From: Limnomonas spitsbergensis
Lineage: Eukaryota; Chlorophyta; Chlorophyceae; Chlamydomonadales
Direction of reading: 5' to 3'
NCBI GenBank assembly: GCA_037349105.1
Contig: JAYJMM010000120.1
Span: 186,001-250,000, forward strand
DNA length: 64,000 nucleotides
The notes below the pieces were generated by a model that was not told the origin of the DNA, did no database searches, and saw only the letters and a list, made by a program, of their open reading frames with translations. This document shows positions 45,801 through 56,636 of this stretch, piece after piece (position 1 is the stretch's first letter; each line of letters starts with the position of its first letter). The position numbers were made by a program, and so were the translations under genes.

Positions 45801-48800
45801 TGATATAATTAGCGGTAATTAAAACAGAGTCCAAAAATACGCGGAACTTACATTGAAGGCTATTGTGCTGGGCCATGCTCCCGCTGTTGGTATCAGGAAC
45901 GTCTGCATGAATCCCACTGCTGCCGTGGTGGTGCTGATGGCTGCATCTCCTGGGAAGAGCAGTGCACCAAGCTTACCGGCCCCGGGATCAGACACTGCAG
46001 TGGTGTACTGGTACTGGGAGGTGGGGGTGGACGTAGCCACTGTAGAGAAGCGGATTGGTTGGGATGTCGTGTTCACTTTGTTGTAGAAAACCTGGACAGG
46101 CATGCGGTGGATCGATTCATTATTGTGTTGGTGTTAGGCGGGCCTTGAATAAAGAAGCTGTCCCTTGTCCCTAATTGGTGTGGCAAGACTCAGGCAGGTT
46201 TCTTGTCGTGAGCGCACCTGCCACAGGCTGGACAGCTTTGCGTCCTGAGCAAAGTCCGGCATTTTGAAGACGGACGGTCCGTGCGCAACAAACCCATAAT
46301 AGGAGGAGAAGCTCGGGGCGCTCGGAGGCTGGAACAGCAGGCTGTAGCGCACATTAGGCATCGGGTAGGCAATGCGCAGCTCAAAATCATACAAGCCTGC
46401 GTGAAAGTACCGTAGAGCATAAAAGAAAATAAGCAAACAAAAAATGTTTGGATCATTGGATCTCAATGTTTCAGAGCACGAGTGAGTACAGGACAGCACA
46501 GTCGTGCTCATGCAGCCGCTCATGGTCCTCATGTAGTGAGCAGTTTGCGTCCGCTTGCCTTTTGCATTCGCCATGAACAGCCCCCTTTGTGTGGTCGCGT
46601 TGATGGGCACCTGCAGCCCGTTGATGTATACCCAAGTGGATAGGCTGCTGGCAGCTGTCTGCACCTGGACGCCCCAAACGCCCGTCTGGCTGAGCTGCAG
46701 CAGGGCCGCGTAAGTCACAATCACCTGGAAGGAGGAGATAGGAGGGACAGGGAAATGGTCACTCTGTTACTAAGGCTCATCTCATGATGGGGCAAGTGAT
46801 GGCTGCACTTGATGAGACAGACAACTATGCATGCAGATCGCACTTTTATGAGTTTTGCTTTCAAACAGGTGTGTCTACCCTGTACTGCCGGTTTGTACTT
46901 CTTTGCACGTACGCCTGCATTGTATTTGAACGAGGTGAGGTTGGCGGGGTTCGCTGGACTGCTGATCTCGCGCAAGGACACGTCAAAAGGTATGCCCAAG
47001 ACTGCGTTGGAAAACTGGCCGTCAGAGGCAACGTAGTAGCTCTCCACTAGCCCTTGAAATGCCAGGGAGGCTGGCGGTGGCGACGCGCTGCTGTAGACGG
47101 GGCTCAGCTTGACCAAGGCTGCATGGAGAGGAAGCAGTGGGGGTCAACAAGGTGGAGATAACTGCAATGAAACTGCTGTGTATGATGAATGAGAAATGCG
47201 CCGCTTAATTCACCAATATGCTCTTTGTCCTCTTAATTCACAAAAACTGAAATATGCTGCTTGTCCTCGTCTATTTAAGCCCGAATACTCTCTGTGGGTT
47301 CCCTTGAGACACCCTTACCCTTATGTTTTCTGGGCAGTCACTTACTTGACCTTTCTTGCCACACTTCAGATCCATTCAGATCCATTATATCCGTTCAGAT
47401 CCGTTAGATCCCCCATAATTTGATCTCCGCTCTTATCACCATGCCACTGTCACTCAGTTTGGATTTGTTTGAGGCTGGCTGGATGCATGGCCCTTGATCA
47501 CCTGCCCCCAGCTGGCTGGCTGCGAGGAGCATGGACGCCCCTGCACTCAGCCTGGCCTGAGAGGCCCAGGGGAGCGGCCCAGAGGGAGGGCGATGGCCCG
47601 AGCTCATCAGCAAGGAGCGCACCTGCACATGCAACGAGACACAAATAGGAACTCAAAAGGTAGAGAGCAGGTGAAAAGAACACCAAGTCATCCAATACCA
47701 GATACAGGTGTACTGGAGGCTGTCTTCCGGGTCCCTTTATTTCCAAATTATTTGGCACCAGCATCTTGGAGAGTGTGCATCGATGATCAGAATGAGCGCA
47801 AAGCCTAGAAATGCATCTGATCCTGAGATTTGCAGATACTGAAACCAGGCATGGGACAATGCGGCATGGGGCAATGCAAGCAGGGCATGGGCCCATGCAA
47901 GCAGGGCAGATACAGCACAGCCCCACAGTGCTAGCTCATGATACCCCTTCCGATACCGATTTAGAGATCGCCACGCCCACCTTTGCCCCCTCACCTGCTC
48001 CGCCTTATAGTAATTGCCATCCGCTGCCCCTAGAAGGCTGAGTGTGAGAGCAGCGGAGCCACTGACAAGGGGAGCGGCCATGGAGGTGCCGTTGAGGGGA
48101 CCGTAGGTGTGGGAGACAACTGCAGGGACAGGCGCATTCAGGACCAGGGGAACATGACAGCTTCAAGTAGCGCTTGCAATTATCCCATGAATAATGAAGG
48201 TGGCCATGGAGGTGCTGTTGAGGGGACCGTAGGTGTGGGAGACAACTGCAGGGACAGGCGCATTCAGGACCAGGTGAACATGACAGCTTCAAGTAGCGCT
48301 TGCAATTATCCCATGAATAATGAAGGTGGCCATGGAGGTGCCGTTGAGGGGGCTGTAGGTGTGGGAGACAACTGCAGGGACAGGCGCATTCAGGACCAGG
48401 TGAACATGACAGCTTCAAGTAGCGCTTGCAATTATCCCATGAATAATGAAGGTGGCCATGGAGGTGCTGTTGAGGGGACCGTAGGTGTGGGAGATAACTG
48501 CAGGGACAGGCGCATTCAGGACCAGTAGAACATGACAGCTTCAAGTAGCGCTTGCAATTATCCCATGAATAATGAAGGTGGCCATGGAGGTGCTGTTGAG
48601 GGGACCGTAGGTGTGGGAAACAACTGCAGGGACAGGCGCATTCAGGACCAGGTGAACATGACAGCTTCAAGTAGCGCTTGCAATTATCCCATGAATAATG
48701 AAGGTGGCCATGGAGGTGCTGTTGAGGGGGCTGTAGGTGTGGGAGATAACTGCAGGGACCCCGGGCATTCAGGAAAGGGTGGACAAGTCAGTTTTAATTC

Positions 48801-51800
48801 ACATTTATAATCATCTTCGGAACTATGGGGGTGGCCATGGATGCACCGTTGAGGACTTGAGAGGGCCATATGTTTGGCAGATGAATGCAGGGACCGAGAT
48901 GCATTCAGGAAAGGGTGGACGTGACAGTTCTAACGTTGAGAACGCCATATGCGTGGGAGATGACCTCAGGGCTAGGGGTGGATTCTGGAAAGGGTGGACT
49001 AGTCAATTTTCATAAGCCCTAACGATATCAACTGAACAGCAATGCTTCAGTGTACCTGTGCAGTTAACCTGTGCAGCAGATCAACTTGGGTACTCGCCAT
49101 CCAGCCTGGCCATGTTTGTTGCTCACCGGTATCGTTGCGGTACAACGTGCTGTAAATTTGTACTGCCGGTGCCCCTAGGTGGACCGTATTGCTGCCGTAG
49201 TTGGAGAAGCTTGCCTGCGGGGCAGCAGCGGGCCTCTGTTACAGCACCAGGCCTCAAGGCCTCAAGAGGTGCACGTCAAATAAGACAACGACCGGTAAGA
49301 TCCTGGCCAGGCCCTCACGAACAAGTCCGAAAATTGGCCTCTTCAGCCGTCTGCAGGTGCAACGATCCTGATAACCGACATAGGACGTGACCTTCATCTG
49401 GATCATCTTTGGTCTAATTGCTCAGGACGCTTCGGTAATTTCAGAGCTACAGTGCTTTCGTTACAGCTGGGCACATCTATCCTGCCAGACCCAGGGGTGT
49501 GACGGCAGGACTAACCCGGGAGTCGTCGGCATCCGTTCCTCCCACACACAGCACGTTAGGCAGGCTGACAAGGCAGGGGGCGTAGGAGTAGCCCAGGCTG
49601 GACAAGAGATCCATGTCGATGCCCTCGTTGCCTGGAAAACAAGGGGAAGGGACGAACAGGGGACATGAACACAGGGGATACAAAAGCATGTGGCATGTGA
49701 ACAGGTGGCATATTCAGTTATTAACATGTGGCATATTAACAGGGGACCTATGCAAACCCTGCACAGCGGATCCTTGCATGGTCAGAGGGAGACAGTCGAC
49801 ATCTCCAGTACCTTGCAATGTGTGTTCGAACTTCAGTTGCAAGCTGAAAAACAATTCTGGTTCCTCCAATCCGCCGCACGCTGCTCCCCCCCAACACACA
49901 CACAGCCAGTGGTACCTGCAGACACCACTGCCAGCACGCCCTTGGAGGCCAGTGGCTGCAGGGCGGAGACGTACGCCGCCGTCCACTGAGAGTGGTACGA
50001 GGGAGCTCGGACACTGGGGCTGAACCCCACCGCGTAGGGCGCGCCGAAGGAGCACGATACAATGTGCGCGCTCATCCTGAGTGCATAGTCAAAGGCTTGG
50101 AACACCGACGACGCCTGGATGGATCCCGTCATGCAGTCAGATACCTGCGCGATTGCCACGGCTCATTTTAGGGTTTAGGGGTTTAGGTGACTGATTATAT
50201 TAGGGTTTAGGGTTAAGGTCAGTGCTCATTTTAGGGTAAACGGTATAGGTCAGTGCTTCAGTGGCACTTCCGCTTAAACCCTGCCTGATGCAGCAAAGCC
50301 CTGTTGCTGGACTGATGCAGACGTGTTATTTGCTGGGTGCAAGCCTGTTGCAAGGTTTTCTAAATGCAGCCCTGGAGAGTGAGACCAGAGCCCATCAGAT
50401 GTCTCACACTTAAAAAGATCGATGACAGATGGCCCCAGATTTCTGGCCAGCCGCACTACAGCTGGCCCAAAACTGCACGACTAAGAATCCAAGAGATCGG
50501 CACCAGATTTCCCAATGCTTTCTGGGCAGCAACGCCGCGGCAATGGGGAGGGGGATGCGCCCTGTAAGAGGCTGCTGCCAGAAAACGCCCGAACCCCAGC
50601 TGCCATTCGGAAATGTAACCCCTGCTTCACGTGTGTCAGTGTGTGTGCTTGAGAGCTGTGGGGGCGGGGGTCTCACCCTGAGGATGAGGGTTAAGGGTTG
50701 AGAGCTGTGGGGGCGGATTCCTCACTCTGAGTATCATGGTTAAGGTTTGAGAGCTGTGGGGGCGAGGGGCCTCACCCTGAGGATCATCAGCTTGACACCG
50801 GGAGCAATGCCAGTCATGCCCAGGAAGTTGTCCTGGACCGCTCCAATCAGACCCGCAGCATGGGTGCCGTGGTAGTATGCAGAGTTCACGTTGGAGTCTG
50901 CGTACGGCATGGAGGTCCCCGTGCATGCGTTGCACTGCCCCGTGGATGCGTCAACACCGCTGCACTTGCCGGCAAAACTGTACCCGTACACATCATCAAT
51001 GTAGCCTGCATCAGGCAGGGGGCCAATGGGCGGGGGGGGGGGGGGATGTGCTGGAGTATGCATCAGCGCAGCAGAGTAGCAGACAGAGCCAATCATTATG
51101 CCGTAAATCATTGATGAGGGTGGCAGGTGCAACGATCGTAGTCATCCTACTAACCTGTTAAGGGCGGTCACTACATCTGGATTCTTGGGTCTAACTGGTA
51201 AGGACGCTTCGGCAGGACTGCCATCCATGCGAAGTGCATACTCGGCCTCGGTGACACTGCTGTAAGTGGAGCACTCACCACTGCTCCATTTCCAGCCTCG
51301 TTCCTTTCCACACCGTTCTAATCCTCATCCAGTATAGTGCCGGGAAATCTCCGCACCATTGACCCAGGCGGTGGCCACTAGGTCAGGGTTTTAAGGGTTC
51401 AGAGGCTTCCTGTCTTTTGGCTCACCGTTCCCAGTCTCATCCAGATCATTGGTGGGAACCTCCGCATCATTGTCTCAGAGGTTGCCCAGGAGGTCAGGGT
51501 TAAGGGTTCAGGGGCTTCCTGGTTTTTAGCTCACCATTTCCATCATCATCAATGCCGTTGCCGGGAATCTCCCCGCTGTTCACCCAGAGGTTGGCTTTCA
51601 GGTCAGGGTGGTCCAGGTCCACTCCAACGTCGATGACGGCAACCACAATGGGGGATCCTACACAGCGATGGACGATAGGAGCTCTGACAACAGCAGGCGG
51701 CAGGCAATGCCCAACAGGAGGCAAGCCATCTGAGATAGAAGCCAATGGCTATTCACATCACCATCCCTCTTCATATCATTGCCATCCTCCAGCAGTCTTA

Positions 51801-53648
51801 AGGACCTGCTGGGGAGGGCAGCCAGCCTAACACGCCCCACCTGTCATGTACTGCCTAACTCGCCCCACCTGCCATATACTGCCTAACTCTCCCCACGTGC
51901 CATGTACTGCCTAACTCTCCCCACCTGCCATGCACTGCCTAGCTCGCCCCACCTGCCATGTACTGCCTAACTCTCCCCATATGTCATGTACTGCCTAGCT
52001 CGCCCCACCTGTCATGTACTGCCTAACTCTCCCCACCTGTCATGTACTGCTTAACTCTCCCCACCTGCCATGCACTGCCTAGCTCTCCCCACCTGCCATG
52101 TACTGCCTAACTCTCCCCACCTGCCATGTACTGCCTAGCTCGCCCCACCTGTCCTGTACTGCCATGCCCCGGTGGCATTGATGAGGTCCACGTAGTACTG
52201 TGAGCCGTTGAGGTAGAAGGGGTCGTTGATGGGCGGGATGACCTGGAAGCACGGGGGACAACAAGCGGCCTGGCTCAGGGCAATGAGCAGGTAAGTTGCA
52301 ATCTTGCAGCTTCAGAAGGTGAATAATCCGCATCAGGCTTCAGTCCCCCGAATATTCATGCGGTTGGGATGTACTATGAATTCCTGGGATCTACATCTGA
52401 GATCTATAAGGAATGTCTGAGATCTACAATGTCTTCTTGGCATGGGTAGATTCAGACATGACACTGCTTGCTTACCGCAGCCCAGGCATCGCCAGCAGCT
52501 TCTTTCAGGCGGTTGATAATGTCTTGCAGCGTGGCGTCATTGGCCACCAGGCTCAGCAGCCGATCCACCGTGCCATCAGGCAAGGGAGACGACATGCTGA
52601 AGTCCCGTGTTAGGAAGTTCAGGCCTAATGAGCAGTACAAGTGACGGCGCGCATCGTTGAAAAATCAGAGGGGGCTGATGATGCAGTTCCATCGCATCCT
52701 TAGCCAGAACGAAGGAGATCGCCATTTTCTGTCAAAGCATCGTTACCGGTAGCCCCAGTCGTACTGGTGATGAGGTGATCCAATACTGGCCGCAGCCTGT
52801 CATTCCCATCCTCCCCCCCCAGCCTGTCACTCCCAAGAGTTCCAGTCTGTCACTTCCAGCCTGTCACTCTCAGCCTGTCACTCCCAGCCTGTCACTCCCA
52901 GCGACCCAACCTGCACTCCCAAGTCTGCCATTGCCAGCGACCCAACCTGCACTCCCCAGCCTCTCACCCCTAGGATTTCCAGCCTGGCACTCCAACTTTG
53001 CCACTCCTAGTGTTTCAGCCTGCCCCACAAAGCCTGCCATTCCCAGGGACCCAGCCTGCACCCCCCAGCCAGCCACTTCCATCCTCCCACTCCCAGGATT
53101 TACGACCTGTCACTGCCAGCCTGCCGCCCCCATCCTGCCATTCCCAACCACTCAGCCTGCACCCCCCGGCCTGCCACTCCCAGCCTGCCACTTACTTGAA
53201 TCTCCCCGAAGGTACTTGAGCGCCTCCTGAAGTATGCTCTCAGTTTCAAAGTTGAGGATTTGGATGTTGGATGTGTTGAGCATAAGGCTGGTTATATACT
53301 CCCGCAGCAGGGGGGGAATCAGGTCCAAGGCGAAAACACTATGGTTCAAGTAGTTGAGCAGCAGGCGCGGAGACCCAATCGAGAGACCCTCCTGGAATCA
53401 GTGCGGGAGAAAGAGCTGCTGATGTGTTTGTGCAAGTGTTTGGCAGCATTGCGCATTTTTCAGTCCTGAACTAACTACCAGTCGAGTGAGTATGGACGTC
53501 TGAAGAGGACCTTGGTTGCTTGGCTGTGGCAGCGCAGCAATCTCAGTTGACCATGACAGCCTGATACACACACCTGATGCAAGCCAGTTGATCCAGGAGG
53601 GCAGCCGCTGACGATGCATATGGGGATCGCCACTGCCACCGCCACCAT
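42808..53648 (-). CDS. Gene B: subtilase (S8) with C-terminal PA14-like domains, 1232 aa
   Basis: Exons: 53648-53574, 53391-53196, 52624-52476, 52242-52149, 51657-51535, 51005-50776, 50144-49916, 49631-49516, 49214-49127, 48119-47995, 47622-47502, 47118-46913, 46724-46559, 46396-46218, 46091-45852, 45728-45606, 45402-45228, 44915-44749, 44593-44243, 43950-43753, 43605-43522, 43224-43117, 42963-42808 (TAA). The sum is 3699 nt, exactly 1233 codons. The catalytic triad is Asp181 in VAVIDVGVDLDHPDL, His258 in YYHGTHAAGL and Ser446 in LNGTSMAAPLVSG; the oxyanion Asn is 367 in VVSAGN. The N-terminus is hydrophobic (signal peptide or anchor). An alternative acceptor at 53702 would add LSAALISCLAAI upstream, implying an unseen first exon. 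C-terminal PA14-like cores include CQLLVDGRVVVD (residues 785-796). One donor (after 46559) is GC instead of GT. Substrates are unknown; algal subtilases such as sporangin act on cell walls. Confidence 0.9.
44023..44215. repeat. Intronic repeats with acceptor-like CTCTTCTTCTAG
   Basis: About seven imperfect 24-30-bp units read, on the coding (minus) strand, agcttgatcctcttcttcta followed by gcctgatgc. At least four contain ctcttcttctag, a strong 3' splice-site look-alike. The true acceptor of this intron is at 43951. Confidence 0.8.
45030..45115. repeat. Dispersed repeat fragment in an intron of gene B
   Basis: Diverged second copy of the repeat at 39050-39155 (cttttgctgggacttaa through cagcccgggtgcgca). 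Confidence 0.6.
48076..49010. repeat. 126-bp repeats copying a 3' splice site plus the catalytic-serine exon start
   Basis: The motif ggccatgg recurs at 48076 (inside the real exon), 48202, 48328, 48453, 48580, 48706 and 48833, a period of about 126 bp. On the coding strand each unit has cctgtccctgcag followed by the first 43 nt of the exon, including the codons for GTSMA. Copies near the exon are almost identical; those beyond 48760 are clearly diverged. Open plus-strand frames here are shadows of the multiple-of-three period. Confidence 0.93.
50162..50250. repeat. Short TTTAGGG/TTAGGG tract in an intron
   Basis: gggtttaggggtttaggtga and following ttagggtttagggttaagg lie in the intron between the His exon and the next exon of gene B. 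This looks like a small interstitial telomere-type patch. Confidence 0.7.
50660..50790. repeat. Three copies of an exon end plus donor (period about 50 bp)
   Basis: On the coding strand the real exon end atgatcctcagg|gtgagg (donor at 50775) is followed by atgatactcaga|gtgagg (about 50726) and catcctcagg|gtgag (about 50677), each with a cgcccccacagctctcaa block. Confidence 0.85.
51265..51600. repeat. Diverged copies of the Asp-exon end plus donor
   Basis: The tail of the exon 51657-51535 (gttcacccagaggttggc through ctcaccatttcc on the plus strand) is echoed at about 51419-51488 and 51270-51378, each copy keeping a GTGAG-type donor on the coding strand and gggaa(c/t)ctccgc-type exon sequence. 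Confidence 0.75.
51833..52155. repeat. 28-bp array (about 12 copies) starting at a donor site
   Basis: Plus-strand unit catgtactgcctaactctcc plus ccacctgc. On the coding strand the exon ending at 52149 reads agtacaggacag|gtggggcgag, and each unit repeats agtacatggcag|gtggggagag. Thus about 12 donor look-alikes follow the real one. Confidence 0.92.
52780..53195. repeat. TGGCAGGCTGGGAG short tandem repeats abutting a donor
   Basis: Irregular units of 12-30 bp (cagcctgtcactcccagcct and gcgacccaacctgcactccc on the plus strand) fill the intron from directly next to the donor of the exon ending at 53196 (tcaa|gtaagtggcaggctggga). Confidence 0.85.
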
Positions 53649-54127
53649 GATGGCAGCAAGGCAGGAGATGAGAGCGGCAGACAGCCAAGGGTGTGATCGG
53701 ATCTGTCAGGCCAAAGGGTAATAACGTGATAATCAGGATGTCAATCTGTTAATTGGCAGCTTTTTGACCTGCGGCAAAGGTGCATGTGCATGTGCATGTA
53801 GGCCTTGGACTAGTCAAACTGTACCCAGGTAAGGAAGCCGTGACGCTGTCCAGCTGCCACGCGCTCGAAATGTGTATCTACATTGCAAGCTTCTTCATGC
53901 TCTGCGGAAACCTTCATCAAAAGTACCGGTCCTTGGTATGGAAAGAGGTAGGAAAAGTATCCGACTTTCTCTTAAGTTTCAATCGTCAGCTAAGGTCATG
54001 TAATGCAAATGTGCTGCTGTTTCTTAAACTTCAAAGGAGCTGAGTAAGGCTTCGTCAAGTGAAAACATTGCGGTTATTTCATGTACGGCGGTAGGGAGCG
54101 TGGGCCTTTTGATTGTTTGGAGGCCAA
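53649..54127. promoter_or_regulatory. Head-to-head intergenic region, possible shared promoter
   Basis: Gene B (minus) and the two-exon gene (plus) start about 480 bp apart in opposite directions. No TATA box is convincing. A small tgcatgtgcatgtgcatgta repeat lies at about 53780-53800. An 87-codon open frame (53780-54043) may include an upstream exon of the plus-strand gene, but I cannot join it in phase. Confidence 0.4.
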
Positions 54128-55647
54128 ATGCACGCAATAGGTACACATCTAATGTCAGGAAGATATGCCCGCAACATACTGGACTCTCTCTTTTTAGACC
54201 CTGACCAGCTGCGGGCGATCGAACTCGAGGAAGTGTGTTCCCACGGAGCAAATTCAGGCCCTACAGAATACAATTTTATTGCTGATGATTTCATACCTAC
54301 GCGCGTTTATGAAGCAAAAAAAACCGAGTCTGGACGAGCTGTTGCGGCAAACAATATTCTTTCGGCCCATGTCGAACCCAACGTCGAACCCAACGAACAC
54401 TGGCGAGTCCCAGACTCAGAAAACTTCAAACATCTTACTGAATTGAATTTTCAGAAGGATAACACACCGATTTTAGGACATCTGCTTCACGCCAACAGCA
54501 CCATTTTTTCTGTTGGGGGAGGTAAAGAAGACCTGGAGGTCATTCGGGCTGTGTGCTCCCGCATCGTCGACTATGTGTCGTATCAGCACGCAGCACAGGA
54601 TCTCTCGAGCGGCCTCATTGGCGACCTGGAACGAAAGCAGCTCGACATGTTCCACGAGGCCTTCCGGTGTCAGTGCCAAGTGTCGTTTAACATCCGCATG
54701 GCTGGGGCCTCTCCATGCGGGAAGACATCGCAGCCAAGGAAGCCCATGCCCCGCACGGAGCTTGCAACAACAGGTGCCTCGCCCAGATGTGACGGTACAA
54801 AAGCCGCCAAGAGCTGTCCTGGCAACAGCACGCTTCCAAGCGAACGAGTCCCTGCTGTCAGAGCCATGGATCGACCAGTCCCCAAGGCGTTGCTGCCCCC
54901 CCTGCCATCCTCCCATGTACCGCAGCCTGCACAGGGCTCACTGCATTGCGTGCCCAAGACTTCTGTATCTCGCATTGCAAGCTTCCCAGGAGACCGCGCG
55001 ACCCGCTCTGCAGGGCACGATGGCAACAACAGCATGCCAAGCTCAAGCTCCAAGCTGGCCTCGCTGGGCCCTCAGGGGCAGATGGGTCCCCCGAGACGAC
55101 GGCAGGCGACCTCTTGTGACGGCAGATGGGGTGCCAGTGCCCCGCTTACGGTGTACATGCAGCATCAGCACAGGTCCTGGCAGCAGCAGCCCCAGCGCTG
55201 TTCCTCAATGGAGTGGGGAAGCAGCGGCACTGATTTGGCGGGTGGGAGGCCCGTCAGGATGGAGCCGGTGGGTGCTCAGAGAGCGGCAAAGGTGACTTTC
55301 AATCCAGAGCTGCAGGAGAAGCTGTCTGCATTGCTCAGGTAATTGTGCGGGAAGACCGCAGATGTGTGATCAATCTATCTTGGTCCTGACTGGGAGGACG
55401 CCTTCAATTAGCTTTTGTCCTGTCTTGCTTAAATTTGTTGACGCCCATGTCATGCTTTTCTCATGCTGGGCGTATAAATTCACTCTAACCGTGTTTTTAG
55501 ATCTGATAAATGATATTTCAATTGTGAATTTCAGCCCCTGCTGGCTACCCTCCTCTTGCTGCCTTCAGGATGCAGCTGGATACGGTGCGCTTTGAGGCAA
55601 AGAATCCTGAACGCAAGAAGGGTGTTGGTACTGCAGTAAACATTTGA
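54128..55647 (+). CDS. Two-exon gene, unknown function (about 429 aa)
   Basis: Exon 1 is 54128-55338 and exon 2 is 55569-55647 (TGA). The donor ctcag|gtaatt joins the acceptor gccttcag in phase, giving a tail QLDTVRFEAKNPERKKG. The first 190 residues look like a folded acidic/helical domain (LDPDQLRAIELEEV, NFKHLTELNFQKDNTPILG, DLERKQLDMFHEAF). The next 200 are low in order, rich in P, S, Q and R. The last part, FNPELQEKLSALLRMQLD, is predicted helical. No family is recognised. The start could be the ATG at 54128 or the in-frame one at 54152; a 3' splice-like tttttag at 54191-54197 leaves open a further upstream exon. Confidence 0.6.
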
Positions 55648-56636
55648 TCTTGATCGCACTGAACACTGAGACTTTATATAGGCTTGGAAATGCTTTCTTT
55701 GCAGAATAAAACGTATGTTTGCAAAGATGTTGCAACATGCAGCGCATGATATTCTGACAAAGTTTACATTTTGTTATGGACCTTATGGTTTTCACGTTGT
55801 AGGCTGGGCACTGGCATTACTGTGGCAAGGCAGTGAGGGTAAAGTGGCATTGGGGGTGAGGCATTTTATCTTGACATTCGCATTAGATTGGTAGCATCAC
55901 AATTTCCACTGATTTCTTGCCGGCACCCATAGGCAGATGATACGCTTTATTTTCATCAGTTAGGCATGTGATCAATTTTCTCTACGTGTACCAGTAGGTA
56001 TATCAGCTACATTGGTACTACACCATCACGAGTACACTCACAAGATTGTCTTGGATATGACATTTGTTAGGAAAATAGGTTGAAACAGACTGCCGTTTTG
56101 CCTTCTAGGTTCATGAAATGATATGGAATATCAGGTTAGGATGCAGTTATCATGACTAATTGGAAACGGTGTGATGTATTCTTGAAATGTGTCGGTCCAC
56201 GAGCTCGTCTATGGGCACTGGGCAGCATGCATGCGCAATTGCGCATGGGCTGTGAAACCTGTCTGGCTAAAAACAAATTTCTAAAATACCGAAAAGCATA
56301 TTTTCAGGAGTCATTAGTTTTTATATCTGGCATCTATATGTTTAGTTTTTAAATCTGGCATTTATAAGAAAAGCAGAGCATCAGATTTGATGCATGCTGC
56401 ATTAAATACACCAGTTAATGAAAAACTTGAGTCGGTGCTGCCTTCGAAATTAAAATGCGAAACTATCACAGAAAGTGTGATCAAAATGTAAAAGTATCGA
56501 AGGAGACGACAATGCTTGATTAATATTATTGCCACAACAACGTTCGTCCTAAAAAATTCAAGATTTCACTCGTGCCGCAAAGACGCCAGTCTCCGTGGCC
56601 TTGGATCTATGTAAATCCCAAATTCAGCTCACGTTC
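55648..56636. other. Convergent intergenic region, no gene recognised
   Basis: AT-richer sequence between the stop codons of the two-exon gene and the SMP-30-like gene. Open frames are short and lack motifs. It probably holds both 3' untranslated regions. Confidence 0.5.

Larger units (their letters stand above)
47502..51657 (-). other. S8 peptidase catalytic region of gene B
   Basis: Seven exons encode the catalytic core in the usual order: Asp motif (51657-51535), His motif (51005-50776), a helix with IVSCSFGA and the VVSAGN oxyanion segment (50144-49631), VLCVGGTDADDS plus ASFSNYG (49631-49127), the GTSMA serine exon (48119-47995), and the closing helix SAGASMLLAA (47622-47502). All key residues are intact, so an active protease is expected. 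The preceding exon carries NDPFYLNGSQYYVDLINA, the standard N-terminal lead of subtilase domains. Confidence 0.9.

Noticed and set aside
48109..48810. Repeated open frames of 92-221 codons on both strands
   Set aside because: They are shadows of the 126-bp repeat, a multiple of three, in an intron of gene B.
49058..49390. A 110-codon plus-strand frame over the FSNYG exon of gene B
   Set aside because: It is the antisense shadow of a well-supported minus-strand exon.
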